A stretch of DNA of 64,000 bases, taken from contig WFMF01000317.1 of NCBI GenBank assembly GCA_011033025.1, positions 122,001 to 186,000 of the forward strand. The letters run 5' to 3'. Below the pieces are notes generated by a model, which saw nothing but the letters and a program-made list of their open reading frames with translations, made no database searches and was not told the DNA's origin. This document shows, piece by piece, positions 1 to 12,217 of this stretch. The first letter of the stretch is position 1. Every line of letters begins with the position of its first letter. Both the position numbers and the translations under genes were made by a program. This stretch comes from Beroe forskalii. Its lineage: Eukaryota; Ctenophora; Nuda; Beroida; Beroidae.

Positions 1-2389
1 AAAACACATTTTACCTCACTTGGTTGATTGTTAAACTTTTTTAAGGCCTCAGAGGCCATTGTTACTTATAAATGTGGAATCAGCTTGTTATTTTCTATTC
101 TTGGGAGTAAAGGTAACAATCTCTAGGACTGAAATGCACATTTTCACCTGCATCGCTCAAATACGCTAGCCGCGTTTCGTTTTTTCGACAATATCTCAGA
201 AACTAAAGGTTTTGGGACCCTGGAGACCTCGTCCGCCCAACATAATTCGACTATTGCGGTCATTTTGAGGTGCTCATGGAGTCCTGTATCTCATTCAGAA
301 GCTGAGATATCCTATTTTGAACATATGCGCCTATGCGCCTGAGGGGAATTTGAAAAAAATCATATTTGCCCCACTCAGATTTTTGTAAACTTTTTTTTGT
401 GACCTCAGGGGACCCAATGGGAACTTATCCAGGTGAAATCAGCTTGTTATTTTCGATTTTAATTTCAGCCCATTTTTATGCGAAAATCCGTTGGACTATA
501 ATGTTTGTCTCAGAATGAAACAAAATTTCAGAATAAAACAAAATTTTCTATTGACATTCCATTAATCATTCCTACATAGTGGAAAATATATCAGAACAAA
601 TATCTTGTCTTGCTGAGTATTAGAGGGCATAGGGGTGTTGGTGTTGTGCGACCAGAGTTTGTAAACAAGATAATTCCTAGGCTCAGCTCATAAACTTAAT
701 AAGGACCTTCCACTTGGCATTACAAGTGGGCTTTAAAATGAGGGCGGAATGCATGGTCACAGGGCTTGAGGCTTGTTGTTTCCCTTTAATGAACCATCAT
801 TTAAAGCAAGGATCTTATATATAATTTCGTAAGAGCATGTGAATTATGTATGTGCGGGCGCACATTTTAAATTTGAGCTTGCCAACTACATATCAAGGAA
901 AACGAATGCAAACGGGAGAAATCAGGTGCCGTTGCTATGGAGTTGGATATTTGCGCACCAGGGGCGGCTCGTATGGGTGTATGGGTGTTGAGATACACCC
1001 AAAGCAGATAAGAAGAAAATAAGAAAAAAAATAAAAAAAATCTATTTTTTCTTTCTTCCATAGTCACGCGCGCAGCGCACACTCGCGGAGAATACCAAAT
1101 CATTTGAAAAAAGCCGCGCATTAAATTCGATTTATTCTTGCTCGAAAATCGAGCGCTATTATATGGGTGTAACGCGCACACCCAAAATCAGGGATTTTAC
1201 GTGTAAGTTGCAATGATCTCTTAGCGGCTCGTCAAATCTGGGTGCGTAGTGTAATTTTACAATAGATGGGTGCGAGCGTACACCCATGGTTTGGCGGGAA
1301 ACTTTCGAGGAAAATTTTGGTAGAACTCTGCGATTAGCGCCATTTCTCTTGTGTCTGCTTGAATTACGTCACTCTTTTCTTTGTAGGCATTTAACTATCG
1401 GCATATTATGAACGTTATTTTCTAAAGTTCAATTTCAGATTTTAATAAGTTCAATTCATGGATAAGGTGGTTTCATCGTTTCGTGTTGATCAAATGGACT
1501 GATCAAATGAAAAACGCGCATAACACAAAGACGTCAGCGCTAGCGTAAAAAATCAAGCGGGTGAGATTGTGTGCATTTTTCATTTGATTCAAGTTTATTC
1601 GATCGACGCAGAATGATGCAAGTGGCTAAGATATATCAAATGAAGATTAAGTGAGAGTCTGTTGGAACTGGCGAAAAGTATGGAAGCCAAGGAGTAGAGT
1701 TAAGTTGTTCTTATGTTGTGGTTTCCATGATCCATTGTACCAGGGGAGAGTCCTGAAAGGTATAGTCCTGAAGGCTGAAAAGGTTGCTCATTGAAACTTT
1801 TGTAGGTAAGTGTGACGTATCTGTTAATCCAATGTCTTATCTATAGAGGTGTATGGGTAAACTACAAACATAACAAAATACTGCATATCGATTTTCTAAT
1901 TCAAGGATTGACATGAGAGGCGGAAGAGACTAAACTGTGAATCATCAGTGGTTACCCTACAGTTGTAAGGTCTCCCTGCCATCTGCGATGTAGGTGTACC
2001 ATCAGCAGGTGACAAAGGGAAACGGAGGGGTTTCGGCCCACGTACCCCTCACAGCTTACAACTGCAAGGCTGGGCCACCCAGGACTCCGGATTCCTGAGC
2101 AACACAGTTTAGAGGGAAGGGGTAGAAAAAAGAAAGAGTTCAGTAGAGGTGAAAGATCAATGATTGCTATACTGTAATCGTGTGGAATATCTTAATATAA
2201 AGCTATTAAAACCTGAATTTGTACGTTGAAATAAAAGGGAGGTTAAAGGCATCTGCCTGTCCAGCCCCACATTCAGTCCCAGGCTAATCATACAGCAAGT
2301 TATTTGATGTCAGCAACAAGCTGCATAACTAACCAGTACAGAATGTGACGAACCTCGCGTGCCAATACCTAAACAAATTGATCTAAAAT
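1..2389. other. Gene-free, repeat-rich flank
   Basis: I find no coding region here. Two diverged direct copies of one segment lie at about 35-105 and 385-470; both contain AATCAGCTTGTTATTTTC-like sequence downstream of an AACTTTTTT run. Three short hairpins with TGGGTGT/ACACCCA arms lie at 982-1001, 1164-1184 and 1267-1286. A two-tier inverted repeat lies at 1960-2064. The only ORF of any size, on the minus strand at 867-1181, runs through the hairpins and a poly-A/T stretch and looks fortuitous. Confidence 0.6.
1960..2064. repeat. Two-tier inverted repeat (possible structured element)
   Basis: CAGTTGTAAG at 1960-1969 pairs perfectly with CTTACAACTG at 2055-2064. Inside the loop, GAGGGGT (2025-2031) pairs with ACCCCTC (2044-2050). 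Two nested stems in 105 bp suggest a foldback element or a structured transcript. No tRNA-like A or B box is convincing. Confidence 0.4.
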
Positions 2390-4293
2390 TGTACTGTTAT
2401 CTAAAATTGCATATTTTTGAAAAACTAAGCTATTCTTATTAAGGCAACGTTTAATAATGTCTACAAGATTGTAGTTACTATATCCTCTTTCAATCAGTTT
2501 TTGGAAAACTTTTTTAAGATTGAAAAGGAAAGTTTCAAATTCAGTACAAATGTTAGCATACCTAAGGATTTGACCATAAAATACATTATGGCCTACTTCT
2601 AGAGGATATTACTCTGTGGAAATGTTAAAGGAAACTACAGAGAAATTAAAGTCATCGGTCTTGTTATATACAGACACAATAACTTTGCTTGGTTGGATAG
2701 AAATGTTGAGGTCAGGTAGTTTACGTTCTTGTTGTCATTACCTGACCTCTCCATTTCAAGAGAAGGATGATAGATTTGTTTGATGAGAGCTTCAAAGTTG
2801 AGATAATTAGTGGTAATAAGATCATCGACGTAGCGTCGTGTTTTAGAAAAGAATCTTAGCTAGGGAGAACTTTTTAGATTTTAAAAGATTAAGCATGAAG
2901 TTAAACTCTCGTTTAGCGAGAGTGAGATCCTGATGGGGAACTGGAATTTCCACCCATGGGGATTCCTAAGACTTGGATAAAAACTTTACCTCGCGAAAAC
3001 TATATATGTGTGATAGATGATAAAGTGTACTGCTTCTTTGAGCTGATCTCTATCAAAACTATGGTAGCCGCTCATAGATCTTCTTTGCGAAGAAACACTT
3101 ATTTGTATCGTATTTACAAATATTGATATACTTGTTTCTTTCCGAAAAGATAAGATCTATAACTTCTCCAATCATATCATCAACTTCTTTAAGGTCTAAA
3201 TTGGTATATAAAGTAGTGAAGTCATATATTTGGAGATTAAATACTTCACTGCCTTGCAGTGACTCAAGAAACTGTGCAGAAGAATCTATGCTCCAGAACA
3301 CATTGACACCACTGTTATTGTATATTGTCTGACAATACTTCTTAAAGTATTCTCGGAGGAGTTTAAGACTACAATTAACAAGGATGTTTAGCTGTTTAGT
3401 AGCACAGCTTCTCGCCCCAGCTATGAAGCGTGCTTTGTATGGGTTCTTGTGGAGTTTAGGATTCCAGAACAGCTGTGGTAGACACATGTTTTGGTCGTCG
3501 ATGGTGATGGAGTACTTGTCTCGTAGTGTCGAGGTGATTTGTTCGACATAGAAGTCAGGGTCATTTGGGAGAGTAGGTTTTGTTACCCGTACATTCTAGT
3601 GTATCAGTGTCAAAACCAAGCTCTTTGAGAAGAGTTATTACATAGAACTTCTTGCAGATAAAAGCGAAGTTGTTTGATGCTTTATCGATAGTACAAATGA
3701 TATAAAACTTCTGAAGGCGTTTAAGTTCTTCCTTGACACACACTCTCTCAAGGACATTGTCTTCAGTTTGTTCAAAGACATGTGGATGGTTGTCTTCATA
3801 AAATCTTAGTCTATCATAAAATCATAAAGTCTATTATTAACGATATCTGACACTCTGCTATACCAAGAATCAAAAGCAGCGTTCTTCAAGTGGTACTTCT
3901 TGCTTTTGCTCTTGATAAAGCTTGTCAAATCATCGTCAATACTAGCTTTAATGTCTGATACAGACTGATGACAAGGAATTCTAAATTTACTACCGAAAGA
4001 TAAAATATTTCTTAAATCTGGATCATTGGCAATACTCAAGTCACCAGTAACAATATGCCCTAGTGGCTCATAATTATAAGATGATAAATTACAGTTACAT
4101 TGAGAATTTAGAATTGCTCGAACATCAGGAATGGTAAGATTTTTAAGAAATTTGCTGTAATTACAAACGGATAAACTAAAAGGTTTACTATATCGATAAT
4201 GCTTAGTAGAGGAGACTTCTCTTGTAGAGAAGGAGGAAGGAGCTGGATGACAGATTTATCTGAGAAAATGGATTGAAATTTTAAATTATCCAT
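2390..4293 (-). pseudogene. Reverse transcriptase region of Penelope-like element (broken)
   Basis: Fragments in several frames follow the order of Penelope-like RTs. SFGSKFRIP (4039-3806) matches the conserved G-P-K-F-R-x-P motif. DKASNNFAFICKKFY (3743-3561) matches the D-K-A-S-N-N motif. PKLHKNPYKARFIAG, then FWSIDSSAQFL and YDFTTLYTNL (3487-3059), are RT core blocks. GIPMG (near 2955-2972) and YVDD (2821-2832) form the catalytic core, followed by thumb sequence (LRYANICTEF) to about 2395. TAA stops and phase changes separate the fragments, so no functional protein is expected. The stops I checked are TAA rather than TGA, so I see no sign of the selenocysteine codons known from some Naiad elements. 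Confidence 0.85.
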
Positions 4294-4574
4294 AAATTTA
4301 TTATTGAATGAAATAACTAGATGTTTTCACGTTCCTTTATCTTCTCAGCCTCATTCACTTTGAATTTCGGTGAGAATGTCCTACAAAATGAATTACAAAT
4401 ATTGTACAAAATTCCAGAATTAATACTAGCCAAATTAAATAAGGTGTCTAAATCTGTTAGGAATATGATCTCAGAGTTTTAAATAAGGAATGATCAAAAT
4501 TAGTAATAGACTCTTTGAAAAGAACGAGATTATCTGCAACCTCTTCTTTACTCCTACTCTTACAAGAGGCTCTC

Positions 4575-5033
4575 TTACTGCCTGCCACGTTTATAACGTT
4601 TTATGAAACCATTAAAATAGTTGACAGTAATACCTTGCGATATACTGCCATATCCCTTCTTTTTATCATTAAGGCCTAAGGGATATGCTGTACCCAACTT
4701 GTCAATCCAGTAGTCCTCCAAACTACACAGGTCATTCTTCACGTCGGTTGAAAGGTCCTTATCGACGTAATCAATGATCTGGTTAGTTGCTTCACAGAAG
4801 CAATGACCGGGAAGGTTAAAATGCTCATAGATAAATGTGGAGGCATTATTCTTCACACCTGATCTGTGACCATTCATACGCTTGTGAAGTGGCTGACTGG
4901 TCTCACCAACGTACTGTTTTTGACAAGTGGAACAGGTAATAAGATAGATAACATTGCACTCCCACTGCATGTGCTTGTGAAGTACATAAATGATTCGAAT
5001 ACATTCAGCCAAATACAAATCTACTTTAGGCAA
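4575..5033 (-). pseudogene. GIY-YIG endonuclease domain of Penelope-like element
   Basis: An open stretch of 152 codons encodes a GIY-YIG nuclease fold. The first strand is NVIYLITCSTC, followed by QKQYVGETSQPLHKRMNGHR, which gives the Y...Y-V-G pattern and the R-x3-H helix; a YWIDKLGTAYP segment (residues ~107-117) follows the acidic helix. In the element this domain would nick target DNA. The frame ends at TAA after a basic KRYKRGRQ tail. A further open frame (SKRASCKSRSKEE) continues immediately in another phase, so one frameshift separates it from the downstream RT region. The assigned family is well supported; the exact start is not visible. Confidence 0.85.
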
Positions 5034-6059
5034 TTGTGCATTCCATCTGGTCTATAATTCGTGTTGAGGTTCTATGAATAGCAATTTGGTAAGATGTGGT
5101 GTAATTTGGTAGGATCTTGGTGTGTTTGTTTCCAGCTGTTTGCAATCATATGTGGAGGTATGACTCTCATTATACCTTGTGTTAAAAGGATTAAGGCTTC
5201 ATAGTGCTAGCTGCAGTGTGCATAGGTTCATATTACTTGAAAATTACTATCCCTATCTTCCTGAAATTGAAAGTTTATCTTTGGGTTTTCAGCTTATATT
5301 TTTGGGCCATTTAAGGTCCCATATCCAAAAATAAATCTGAACCATACAGTAATATTTTGTGACTTTTTTGAGGCCTGCTCCCTTTGATCACTAATTTCAA
5401 CCAATATGATTGGTTTACAAAATATAAATTTTATTGTTTCATAAAAAATTTTTTATTGTTTTTATATTTCTGCTCGGTTTGAGACCTTTGAGGCAAGGAC
5501 AAATCACAAAATTAAATGATTAGAATATGAGGATATTAGGACAGCAGAGGTCTGGGGACAGCTGCCCCTAGGAGCCAGATGCCATGAGCTCATAAAATAG
5601 TTGCCCAAATATGACTTGAGACTCATTTTTAGAATAGAATGATGAGCAGGGGTCTGGGGCAGAAGCCCCAGCCCTAGAAGCCAGATTTCCTGTGAAGCTA
5701 AAATTAATGCCCAGTGACATTGTGCTGTAAAAGTTTCATTCAATTCAATTCAATGATTTAGTGACTCATTGTTTTTAGATAGAAAATTTCAATGTACTGT
5801 ACTGTATTCAAATTTTGGAGTTTGCTTTCAAACATGTGGATAAAACTCAAAAGCCGAGATGATGGGTTCATTTTTTTGTTGAGAAATTTGAAAATTTATC
5901 TTTGGTCTGAGCCTTATCATCCCCATGAAAATGAGATTGAACCAAATAATATGAAGGGGTGGCAGTGTGTCAGATCAATGGGAATTGCCTTGATGTTGAG
6001 ATACATGTCTCCATCACAATAGAGGATATCAGTATGCTATCTGCTGTTTATCTGTTTTT

Positions 6060-6740
6060 AAGATATGACAATAAGCTGATGAGAAAGGGGTGAACTGGGA
6101 TCAGGATTGGGAAATGGTGCAGAAGAAAGCACAAAAAGAAAAGGTGAGCTATCCTGAAGGGGGAAGGGAATCAGGAGATTGTTCCGGACTAGATGAGTAG
6201 ATGCAAGGGGAGGGGTGAAAGGGATAAGAACGAACTGGTAAGTTGGGGTTGAAAAATGGGAGATGGTGGTCAGGAGGGACAATGAGGAACTGGCAAGAGT
6301 CAAGCTGGAGTTGGAGGGGAGATAGGGTGACATGACAGACCGATCTGACATGGAGCTGATGAGGGTGAGGTGAACGGAGATCAGGAGTGACTAAAGCAAC
6401 AAGGTGATGAGAGAGGGGTGGGTGGGGGTCAGAGTGAACTGGAGTAGAGAAGAAGCAAGAGAAAGCAGAAGGATCTGATCCAAATAGAAACTGCAGGGGA
6501 CCAGTGGTCCTGGAGAACTGATGCAATGTGGAGTGGAGCATGGAAGGGTGAAGAATAGACCAAGACAGAGCAAAAGTGGGAGGAGTGATGAGAGGAATCT
6601 GACTGGACTCTGGAGAGGAAGGTAACGAAACTGTGAGCAAGAAAAGGGATCCAAGGGAACAGGGGGAAGAAAAGGGCAATGAGAGAAGAAAGAAGAGTGC
6701 TAAGGAAAGAGGATCTTGGTGTGAAGTAAGGCGAGGAAGG
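6060..6740. repeat. Purine-rich (GA) low-complexity tract
   Basis: About 680 bases are strongly enriched in A and G on the plus strand (GGAGAGG-, GAAGGG-type words). Long pyrimidine ORFs on the minus strand (6058-6679) are a by-product and encode only Ser/Pro/Leu/His-rich sequence. The tract is mostly absent from copy B of the duplication. Confidence 0.6.
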
Positions 6741-7224
6741 TGATATCAGGGGGCATTTTTTTGGGCTGAATTCCCCCCCCCCCCCTTATATTTAGAGCTT
6801 CAATAAAATTAGGAGATCATCTTATAGAGTACCTTAGATCAAAGTTGGAATACTGACACTGTAGGTCACACTTAGAAACAAGAATTGCGCCTGCCGGCGC
6901 ATTTCTTGTGCCCATTGTTCCCGTATACAGGCGCTTAATTTCCTGTTCCCCGGGGCTGGTATAAAAACATGTCGTCATTTGATCGTCGAACATTGTCCGT
7001 CTCATTTACTGACATGATGAGTTGACGATAAAACACTGCTATCAAGTGTCACATCATAATACCAAAGTACCAATATCATTGAATCAATTTTATAAATATT
7101 TCGTTCATACGTATAAGCGTATAGACTGAAAACAATTATTCATTATTGTGCTCGTTTTCTCTAATATCGGCGAGCGCTTAAATTCCATGAAACAGTAAAG
7201 TTCGTACGTGATCACAAATCGCAC

Positions 7225-7292
7225 GTGCATTTTATTGCGTGCGCAACACCTGCCATGTTCTGTTTGCGCGCAACACCTGCCATGTTCTGTTT
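7225..7292. repeat. Short tandem duplication, GCGCAACACCTGCCATGTTC
   Basis: Two head-to-tail copies of a 27-28 bp unit beginning (GC)GCGCAACACCTGCCATG and ending TTCTGTTT. It lies in the 1.37-kb block that is unique to copy A (6871-8238). I see no gene in that block. Confidence 0.6.
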
Positions 7293-8381
7293 CCCGTTTC
7301 CGCGCCTACCCATTCATTCTTGGTCGTTTCCTTTTGAGTTTTGTGCGACATCTCGTGCTCAAATCAAGCGTTGCGCATTATCATCAAGCGTTTCAATTTA
7401 TGACAATAATTATATCATACGAAATCGCATTATTTTCTGTCCTTGACCTTGCAAGTTTCTGAAGTTTGAGCTTATGTTGCTCAGCTATCACAGTCAGAGC
7501 TCACTTTGAAATAAAAACTTGATCATGGATTTCTCTTGGTGACTATTGGCATTTAACAAAATGCAATATACTTTCTGGGCGTCGAAATTTGTGATTCAAA
7601 AATCAACCTTGCCAACTTGAAGATAAAGAGAAGGATTACTAACCAAGATTGAAGATTCGGATATCGTAAAGTCATCAGGTACCGGGACAAAATTTCATCT
7701 CTTACTTTCCTCAGTACAATTGCTAAGTCAATCATCATTGATCGAACTCAAATTGCTCATTGTCAATTGTCTCCTGTTTAAAAGGAAAATGTTAATTCGA
7801 TTGAAACCCAATCAAAATTTGATGAGGATTTCTTAGAAAATCGTTAGACATTCATGCACGTCTTGTCCTTGAATAGTTTGGTAAAATTTAAGAATGATGA
7901 AGTTTTTGAAAAAGAATAAATTTCCAAGTTTCAACATTAGGATGGACAGAGCATTGAACCAGAACAACTGTAAGCTAGCTGCAATGCACACTGTACAGGA
8001 TGCCACTACACCAAGCTATATTGGCGCGAGTGATATTATAAAGGAGCAGTTGAATGCTTGAAAATGGAGCATGCATACATACACACATACACATTACATA
8101 CCAAATTTCGTCCCACCACCTATTTCAGATTTAACAGTACACGTAAAGGTAGTATACACACAACCCCCACAAAACACGACCTCTGCTAACCTTTTCTCAA
8201 TGCCTTTTTGTAAAACAAAAACGCGATTGGGAACAGGAAAAAATTTATCTCTATTTATAGTATTTACCCTATTTGAATGTAGACCATCTACAGTTTCATC
8301 AAATCAGTTATCTAATAAAATTGAACTTTCTTCTAATGCACAGCGATTATAGTTACACTTTTCATTTCATCCAATCTACAG

Positions 8382-10151
8382 GATGAATCACATTACTTTG
8401 CACTGATGCCAAGGAATAATGACTTTTTCACCCGTCCAGCACCTGAAAGTGAAGATGATCTTGAGGTGAGAACAACATCACTGATTTCATGTATTGAAGT
8501 ATTAATAATAATGAAAATAATCATGAGTACCTTAGCTAGTCAGTCCTTATCAGTTGTCAAGGTACTTATCAGTGGTGTGTCTGGGATTTGATAATTTGAT
8601 GAAGTTTATTTTCAGGTGCCTGGCCAGCCTTTTGTGGGGCTGCTGGGTATACTGTCTGAGTACTACAAGTACAGGGAGCCTCACAACAAGCAAGGGAGGG
8701 CCCTGGGCAACGCCCTCCGGTATCTTTACAGGGTAAAGAAGGTGAGATTTTGATCTTCAACTAAATGTCGTGTTGGAAAGATCTCAGACCCAATAGAAAC
8801 AAACATCGTTTGTCCAAATTCTCGATTTTGATTTGTGACCTGGACACTAGATGGAAATATAAGACATAAGTAGAGCTAAAGAACGATGGAAAATTGCCGA
8901 TATTTACGATTTTAGCCCATTTCACGAACAAACGTCCTATGTCCACACAAAAATGCTGGACATGCGATGTTTTATCCAAAAATCCTGAAAATACGAGGGT
9001 CCTGTGTCCGTTTTTCCGAATTTTGAAACTTCCATTAAAAAAATTAAAAACCGAGAAAACCCGCTGGGTTTTCTCTTTTATTCCATTTATACTTTTAAAG
9101 TCAATTGCACATATGGTTAATTGAACATAATATGGTCAATTTGCTGGCGTGATGCTGGTCTGGACAGATCGCTAATTTTACCAATCTTTGTAAGTTTCAG
9201 CTCTTATAGATATCTGTGCATAATCGGAATTTTATATTCGAACATTTTATAATATGGCAGTTATGGTAATTTGGAACAAATCTACGTTCGTTGGTGTTGG
9301 GGTGCAATTCTCCAAATTAAAGATATTAATCAATAAATTAAAATAAATCAACGAATTAAAATAAATAAACCTGGCAATTGTTAGTGACATAGTATTATAG
9401 TAATTGAAATAAAATGATGAAAATATGGAGCATAAATGATGAAAATATGGAGCATAAATGATGAAAATATGGAGCATAAAGTTCCCAAAGTTCGCACTAC
9501 GCAGTAATTGGATAGTTATATGCAGGTGACCCTTGAAGCATCTCCAACTAGAACCTCATCATCATCCCAATTCTAATTCCTAATCCTTCCTCAATAGCTC
9601 TGATAAAGCGAGTCCGCCTTAGGTCCGCCGAAGGAAAGTCGGCGTTCCTCCAGACTGCCCAGTTTTTCTGTCATGTAACTAAGAGTTTTATTAGAAATGG
9701 GAATGTTTTCATTGCCTCCTGAAAAATCGGGTTTTGGACTTACGATGCTTGATTTTATCGGGTCTGATCTAGTACTGTTGTTTGTTGATCATCACAGAAA
9801 ATTGATGGTTTGTAAGTTGTAGCTGAAAATATGAAAAATTGGGCCCAAAAATTGCAATAATGATAAATCTGCAGAAGTACCAGTTTAGCCTTTTGTTCTG
9901 ATTAGCATTGTCAGTGAATACGTGAATATGAAATAGTTCTTTATTTTTCAATATTATTTTACGTCAGCAGTCATTACAGTGTACACCAACACCTCAATTT
10001 TTCAATTATATTTAAAAATCAAGCAACGTGAATTCATTGATTTATTTCTAATAGATTCACAGTCAATTTCATCATTACTTACAGACTGAAGTGAATGGTT
10101 CTATCGACGAGAGAACTTTGGACTTGAAATCCTTTAACGCTGTAGGAGCAG
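8382..10151 (+). pseudogene. Upstream copy of three small exons (third exon frame-broken)
   Basis: Exons at 8382-8465 (84 nt) and 8616-8741 (126 nt) match 14991-15074 and 15217-15342 and keep acceptor AG, donor GT and open frame. They differ by few bases, including one Tyr/Asn change. The third exon, 10085-10151, is 67 nt against 63 nt in the other copy: it has an extra GA in GACGAGAGAAC, an extra T in CCTTTAAC and an extra G in GTAGGAGC, a net +4 that breaks the frame. No counterpart of the later exons (18313 onward) follows. This is either a partial gene duplication that decayed or a haplotype copy with read errors. Confidence 0.6.
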
Positions 10152-10184
10152 GTATTGTTTTTATTTTGAATTTAGTTTTAAGAG

Positions 10185-10283
10185 CTGATCAGAACAGCAA
10201 CTGCGCCATGGCATTACCATGGCATGGTAATGCCATAGCACTGCCATGGCGCCGTTGTGGCATTCCTGTTCTTGATCAATGCC
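10185..10283. repeat. Foldback palindrome, copy A
   Basis: Imperfect long palindrome centred on CATGGCATTACCATGGCATG, with outer arms CTGATCAGAACAG and CTGTTCTTGATC. It is the diverged counterpart of the better preserved foldback at 17140-17247 and sits just after the same exon. Confidence 0.6.
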
Positions 10284-10517
10284 CGTTTGTAATCAATCAA
10301 TGAACGTACTTAAAAGTTTATCAATCAATCAGTTTATTGACTTAACCTTCAAAAATGACAAAATTAACACCAAATGATACTTAATCATCCCTGTTCATTC
10401 GGGGGAGGTTGGGATTGTTAGACACAGGGGCCGACGATCCTGCATTTTGGCATTTTTTGAGTTGATACCACCCACCTGAATTTTGGTACCTGGGTACTAT
10501 GGTTTTTGGCATGAAAA

Positions 10518-10617
10518 NNNNNNNNNNNNNNNNNNNNNNNNNNNNNNNNNNNNNNNNNNNNNNNNNNNNNNNNNNNNNNNNNNNNNNNNNNNNNNNNNNN
10601 NNNNNNNNNNNNNNNNN
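10518..10617. other. Assembly gap (100 N)
   Basis: Exactly 100 N, the usual placeholder for a gap of unknown size. It lies at the end of duplication copy A, so the join between copy A and 10618-13531 is not physically confirmed. Confidence 0.98.
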
Positions 10618-11504
10618 CAGGTTTTTATGCCCCAAATACTTTCTGAGTCTGGGCGCGCTCGATTGCGCGGAGGGGGCAAGGTTGGGTTTGAAAAAGGTAT
10701 GACTTTGCTGCTGTTTAGCTTGGGTTTTGTTTTATTGTCTAATGAGGCGAATTTGCGAGTTGGTGTAGAGGTATATACATTGGGTTTTGTGCGCGCGGTC
10801 ATGAACGTAGTTGGAGCATTTTCTTTTAGCTCATTTGGCGAGGATGTAGGTTTCTGTGCATATGGGGTGTTAATTGACTGAGTCGGGTGTGGGGTATTAG
10901 TTACTTTGCGAGGGAAACTGGGAGCAGTTTGGGGGGGTTTGAGTTTGCTTTGCTTTAGAGGCGTGGTAGATGGGGGTTTTATTTCAATGATCTGCGGTTT
11001 TTTAACGGTCGGTTTTGGGAAACCAGTACGGTGCGCGCGCTTTCTCACTTTTTCCCCAGTTCTAGTGTTGTAAACATTTTTTGCGAATGAGAACATCGTA
11101 GATTGGGATCGCTTGAGTTTGTAACCTTTTTCGTGTGGTTGAGTGGCGGAGGGAGTGTTTGGAGTATGGAGAGGTTCTATGTGCGCGCGGGTGGTAGTAT
11201 CCAGCTCTGTTGTATCTTTTTTGGGTTCCACGTGCTTTGGGAAGATTGGTAGAATGGAGTCGCTATGTTTGTGTGGTAATGGAGAGTCGGCTGTGGGAGA
11301 GCAGACCTGGTGGTCTAAAGGGATCTTCGTGTCGCGCGCGTGGTGCGCGTCAGCGGAACAAGGGGGATGTGCGTGCGCGCTTGGTGGCCCTGAAATAGGA
11401 CCTCGTTGTTGCTTAGCGGTAGGAGAATTTTGTTTTTGTCCGGACCCGGAGGGGCAGTTGTCGTCGTCTGGAAGACTTGGACTAGAAGTAGGATTTATGG
11501 TCAT
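10618..11504 (-). CDS. Unrecognised Pro/Thr/Lys-rich ORF, truncated by gap
   Basis: The minus-strand frame opens at ATG 11504 and stays open for about 295 codons until it runs into the gap. The protein is disordered, rich in P, T, S, K and N, and has a basic middle (VYNTRTGEKVRKRAHRTGF) but no domain I recognise. Similar composition is seen in a fragment at 13332-13577 (NQHGPTTPSGKQPNL), which hints that both belong to one repetitive element, possibly a retroelement ORF1. That is inference; RT and endonuclease motifs were not found nearby. The 3' end is unknown. Confidence 0.35.
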
Positions 11505-11679
11505 GCTTGTGTGGATTTGGTATGATACTTAGCCACGAATGGCAGGTGAATTGTGGGTGATAAAGGTCTGTATGCAGTAGGTTCAGTCTCTTCTTCTATG
11601 ATTACTCCCTCCCTGCCATGTAAGCACGCTAGAAGAAGAGAGAGTTAGGGAGCTATGCTTCAGAAAAAGGAACAAATTT

Positions 11680-12030
11680 ATAGACTGGGTGAGCGCGCGC
11701 GTTGGGCGGAAAAGATGGGGCTAGGCTTAGAGTGAGACGCAGAAGCTACGTGCTGTGACGCATGTGCGGGCCGAACGCCCGACACGGACGGCCCGACGAC
11801 CCCAAACACCAACACCCGCGCGCGCAACCCCCCTATACAGTAGGTCACTGCACAGAAGAGCCGCGCGCCCAAGCGCCAGCACCCAGGGCCGCCGAGCCCC
11901 CCGCACCGAGCGACCCGCACACACACGCGTAAGGGATCGCTCACGTACGAGTACTCACTTGGAGGGGAGGGGCGGCAACTGGGGAAGGAAGAGCAGAAAA
12001 CCGACGGGGACAGGGACGAAATAGGTGAGC
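11680..12030. other. G+C- and CpG-rich block
   Basis: A locally very G+C-rich stretch with many CGCG steps (GCGCGCGCG, CGGACGGCCCGACG). ORFs on both strands across it are composition artefacts. It could be a CpG-island-like regulatory region or the 5' part of the surrounding unrecognised element; nothing decides between these. Confidence 0.4.
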
Positions 12031-12217
12031 GAACACTGGGGATCGGCTGGGGGCTGTGTTATGCAATAAAATGAGAGTTTAGAAGATTGGGAATGTAGAA
12101 AACTTTAATTGATTGATGAACAACAAACAAATTTGTAGCAATTTGAATTATAAAACAATTATAGAAGAGAGGATCTTCCCTCATTAGGTAACTTCTTAAC
12201 CCAAGTAAAGTATGAGA

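Larger units (their letters stand above)
2390..5035 (-). mobile_element. Decayed Penelope-like retroelement, EN-RT order
   Basis: This is a retrotransposon remnant read on the minus strand from about 5035 down to about 2390. First comes a GIY-YIG endonuclease domain (4575-5033), then the region leading to the reverse transcriptase (4293-3561), then RT core motifs (3487-3059), the GIPMG motif near 2955-2972, the catalytic YVDD at 2821-2832, and thumb-like sequence down to about 2395. Penelope-like elements usually carry GIY-YIG after the RT. Here it comes first, as in the permuted Chlamys/Naiad group. At least five frameshifts or TAA stops separate the pieces, so the copy is dead. Its 5' end is shared with the segmental duplication (from about 4968 here and 13532 in the other copy). 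Confidence 0.85.
4968..10380. repeat. Segmental duplication, copy A
   Basis: Most of this stretch aligns with 13532-17360 in the same orientation, beginning inside the Penelope-like 5' end and ending near the boundary with the gap region. Copy A holds blocks missing from copy B: a purine-rich block (about 6010-6635) and 6871-8238, the latter flanked by a short GAAA match, as in microhomology deletion in B. Copy A lacks the MITE that copy B has at 15900-16327 and keeps the empty TA site at 9327-9328. It has three copies of a 22-bp unit (ATGATGAAAATATGGAGCAT...) at about 9415-9480, where copy B has two. Confidence 0.85.

Noticed and set aside
1960..2064. tRNA or tRNA-derived SINE
   Set aside because: GGTTTCGGCCC resembles a B box only loosely, and no A box or cloverleaf can be drawn.
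2390..5035. Selenocysteine-encoding Penelope element
   Set aside because: The frame breaks I checked are TAA stops and frameshifts, not in-frame TGA, and no SECIS-like fold was recognised.
6058..6679. Three overlapping minus-strand ORFs up to 176 codons
   Set aside because: They read the complement of a purine-rich tract; products are Ser/Pro/His/Leu low complexity with no motif, and the tract is mostly missing from the duplicate.
11678..12024. Overlapping ORFs on both strands in G+C-rich DNA
   Set aside because: Stop codons are rare in such composition; the products are Ala/Arg-rich with no domain.
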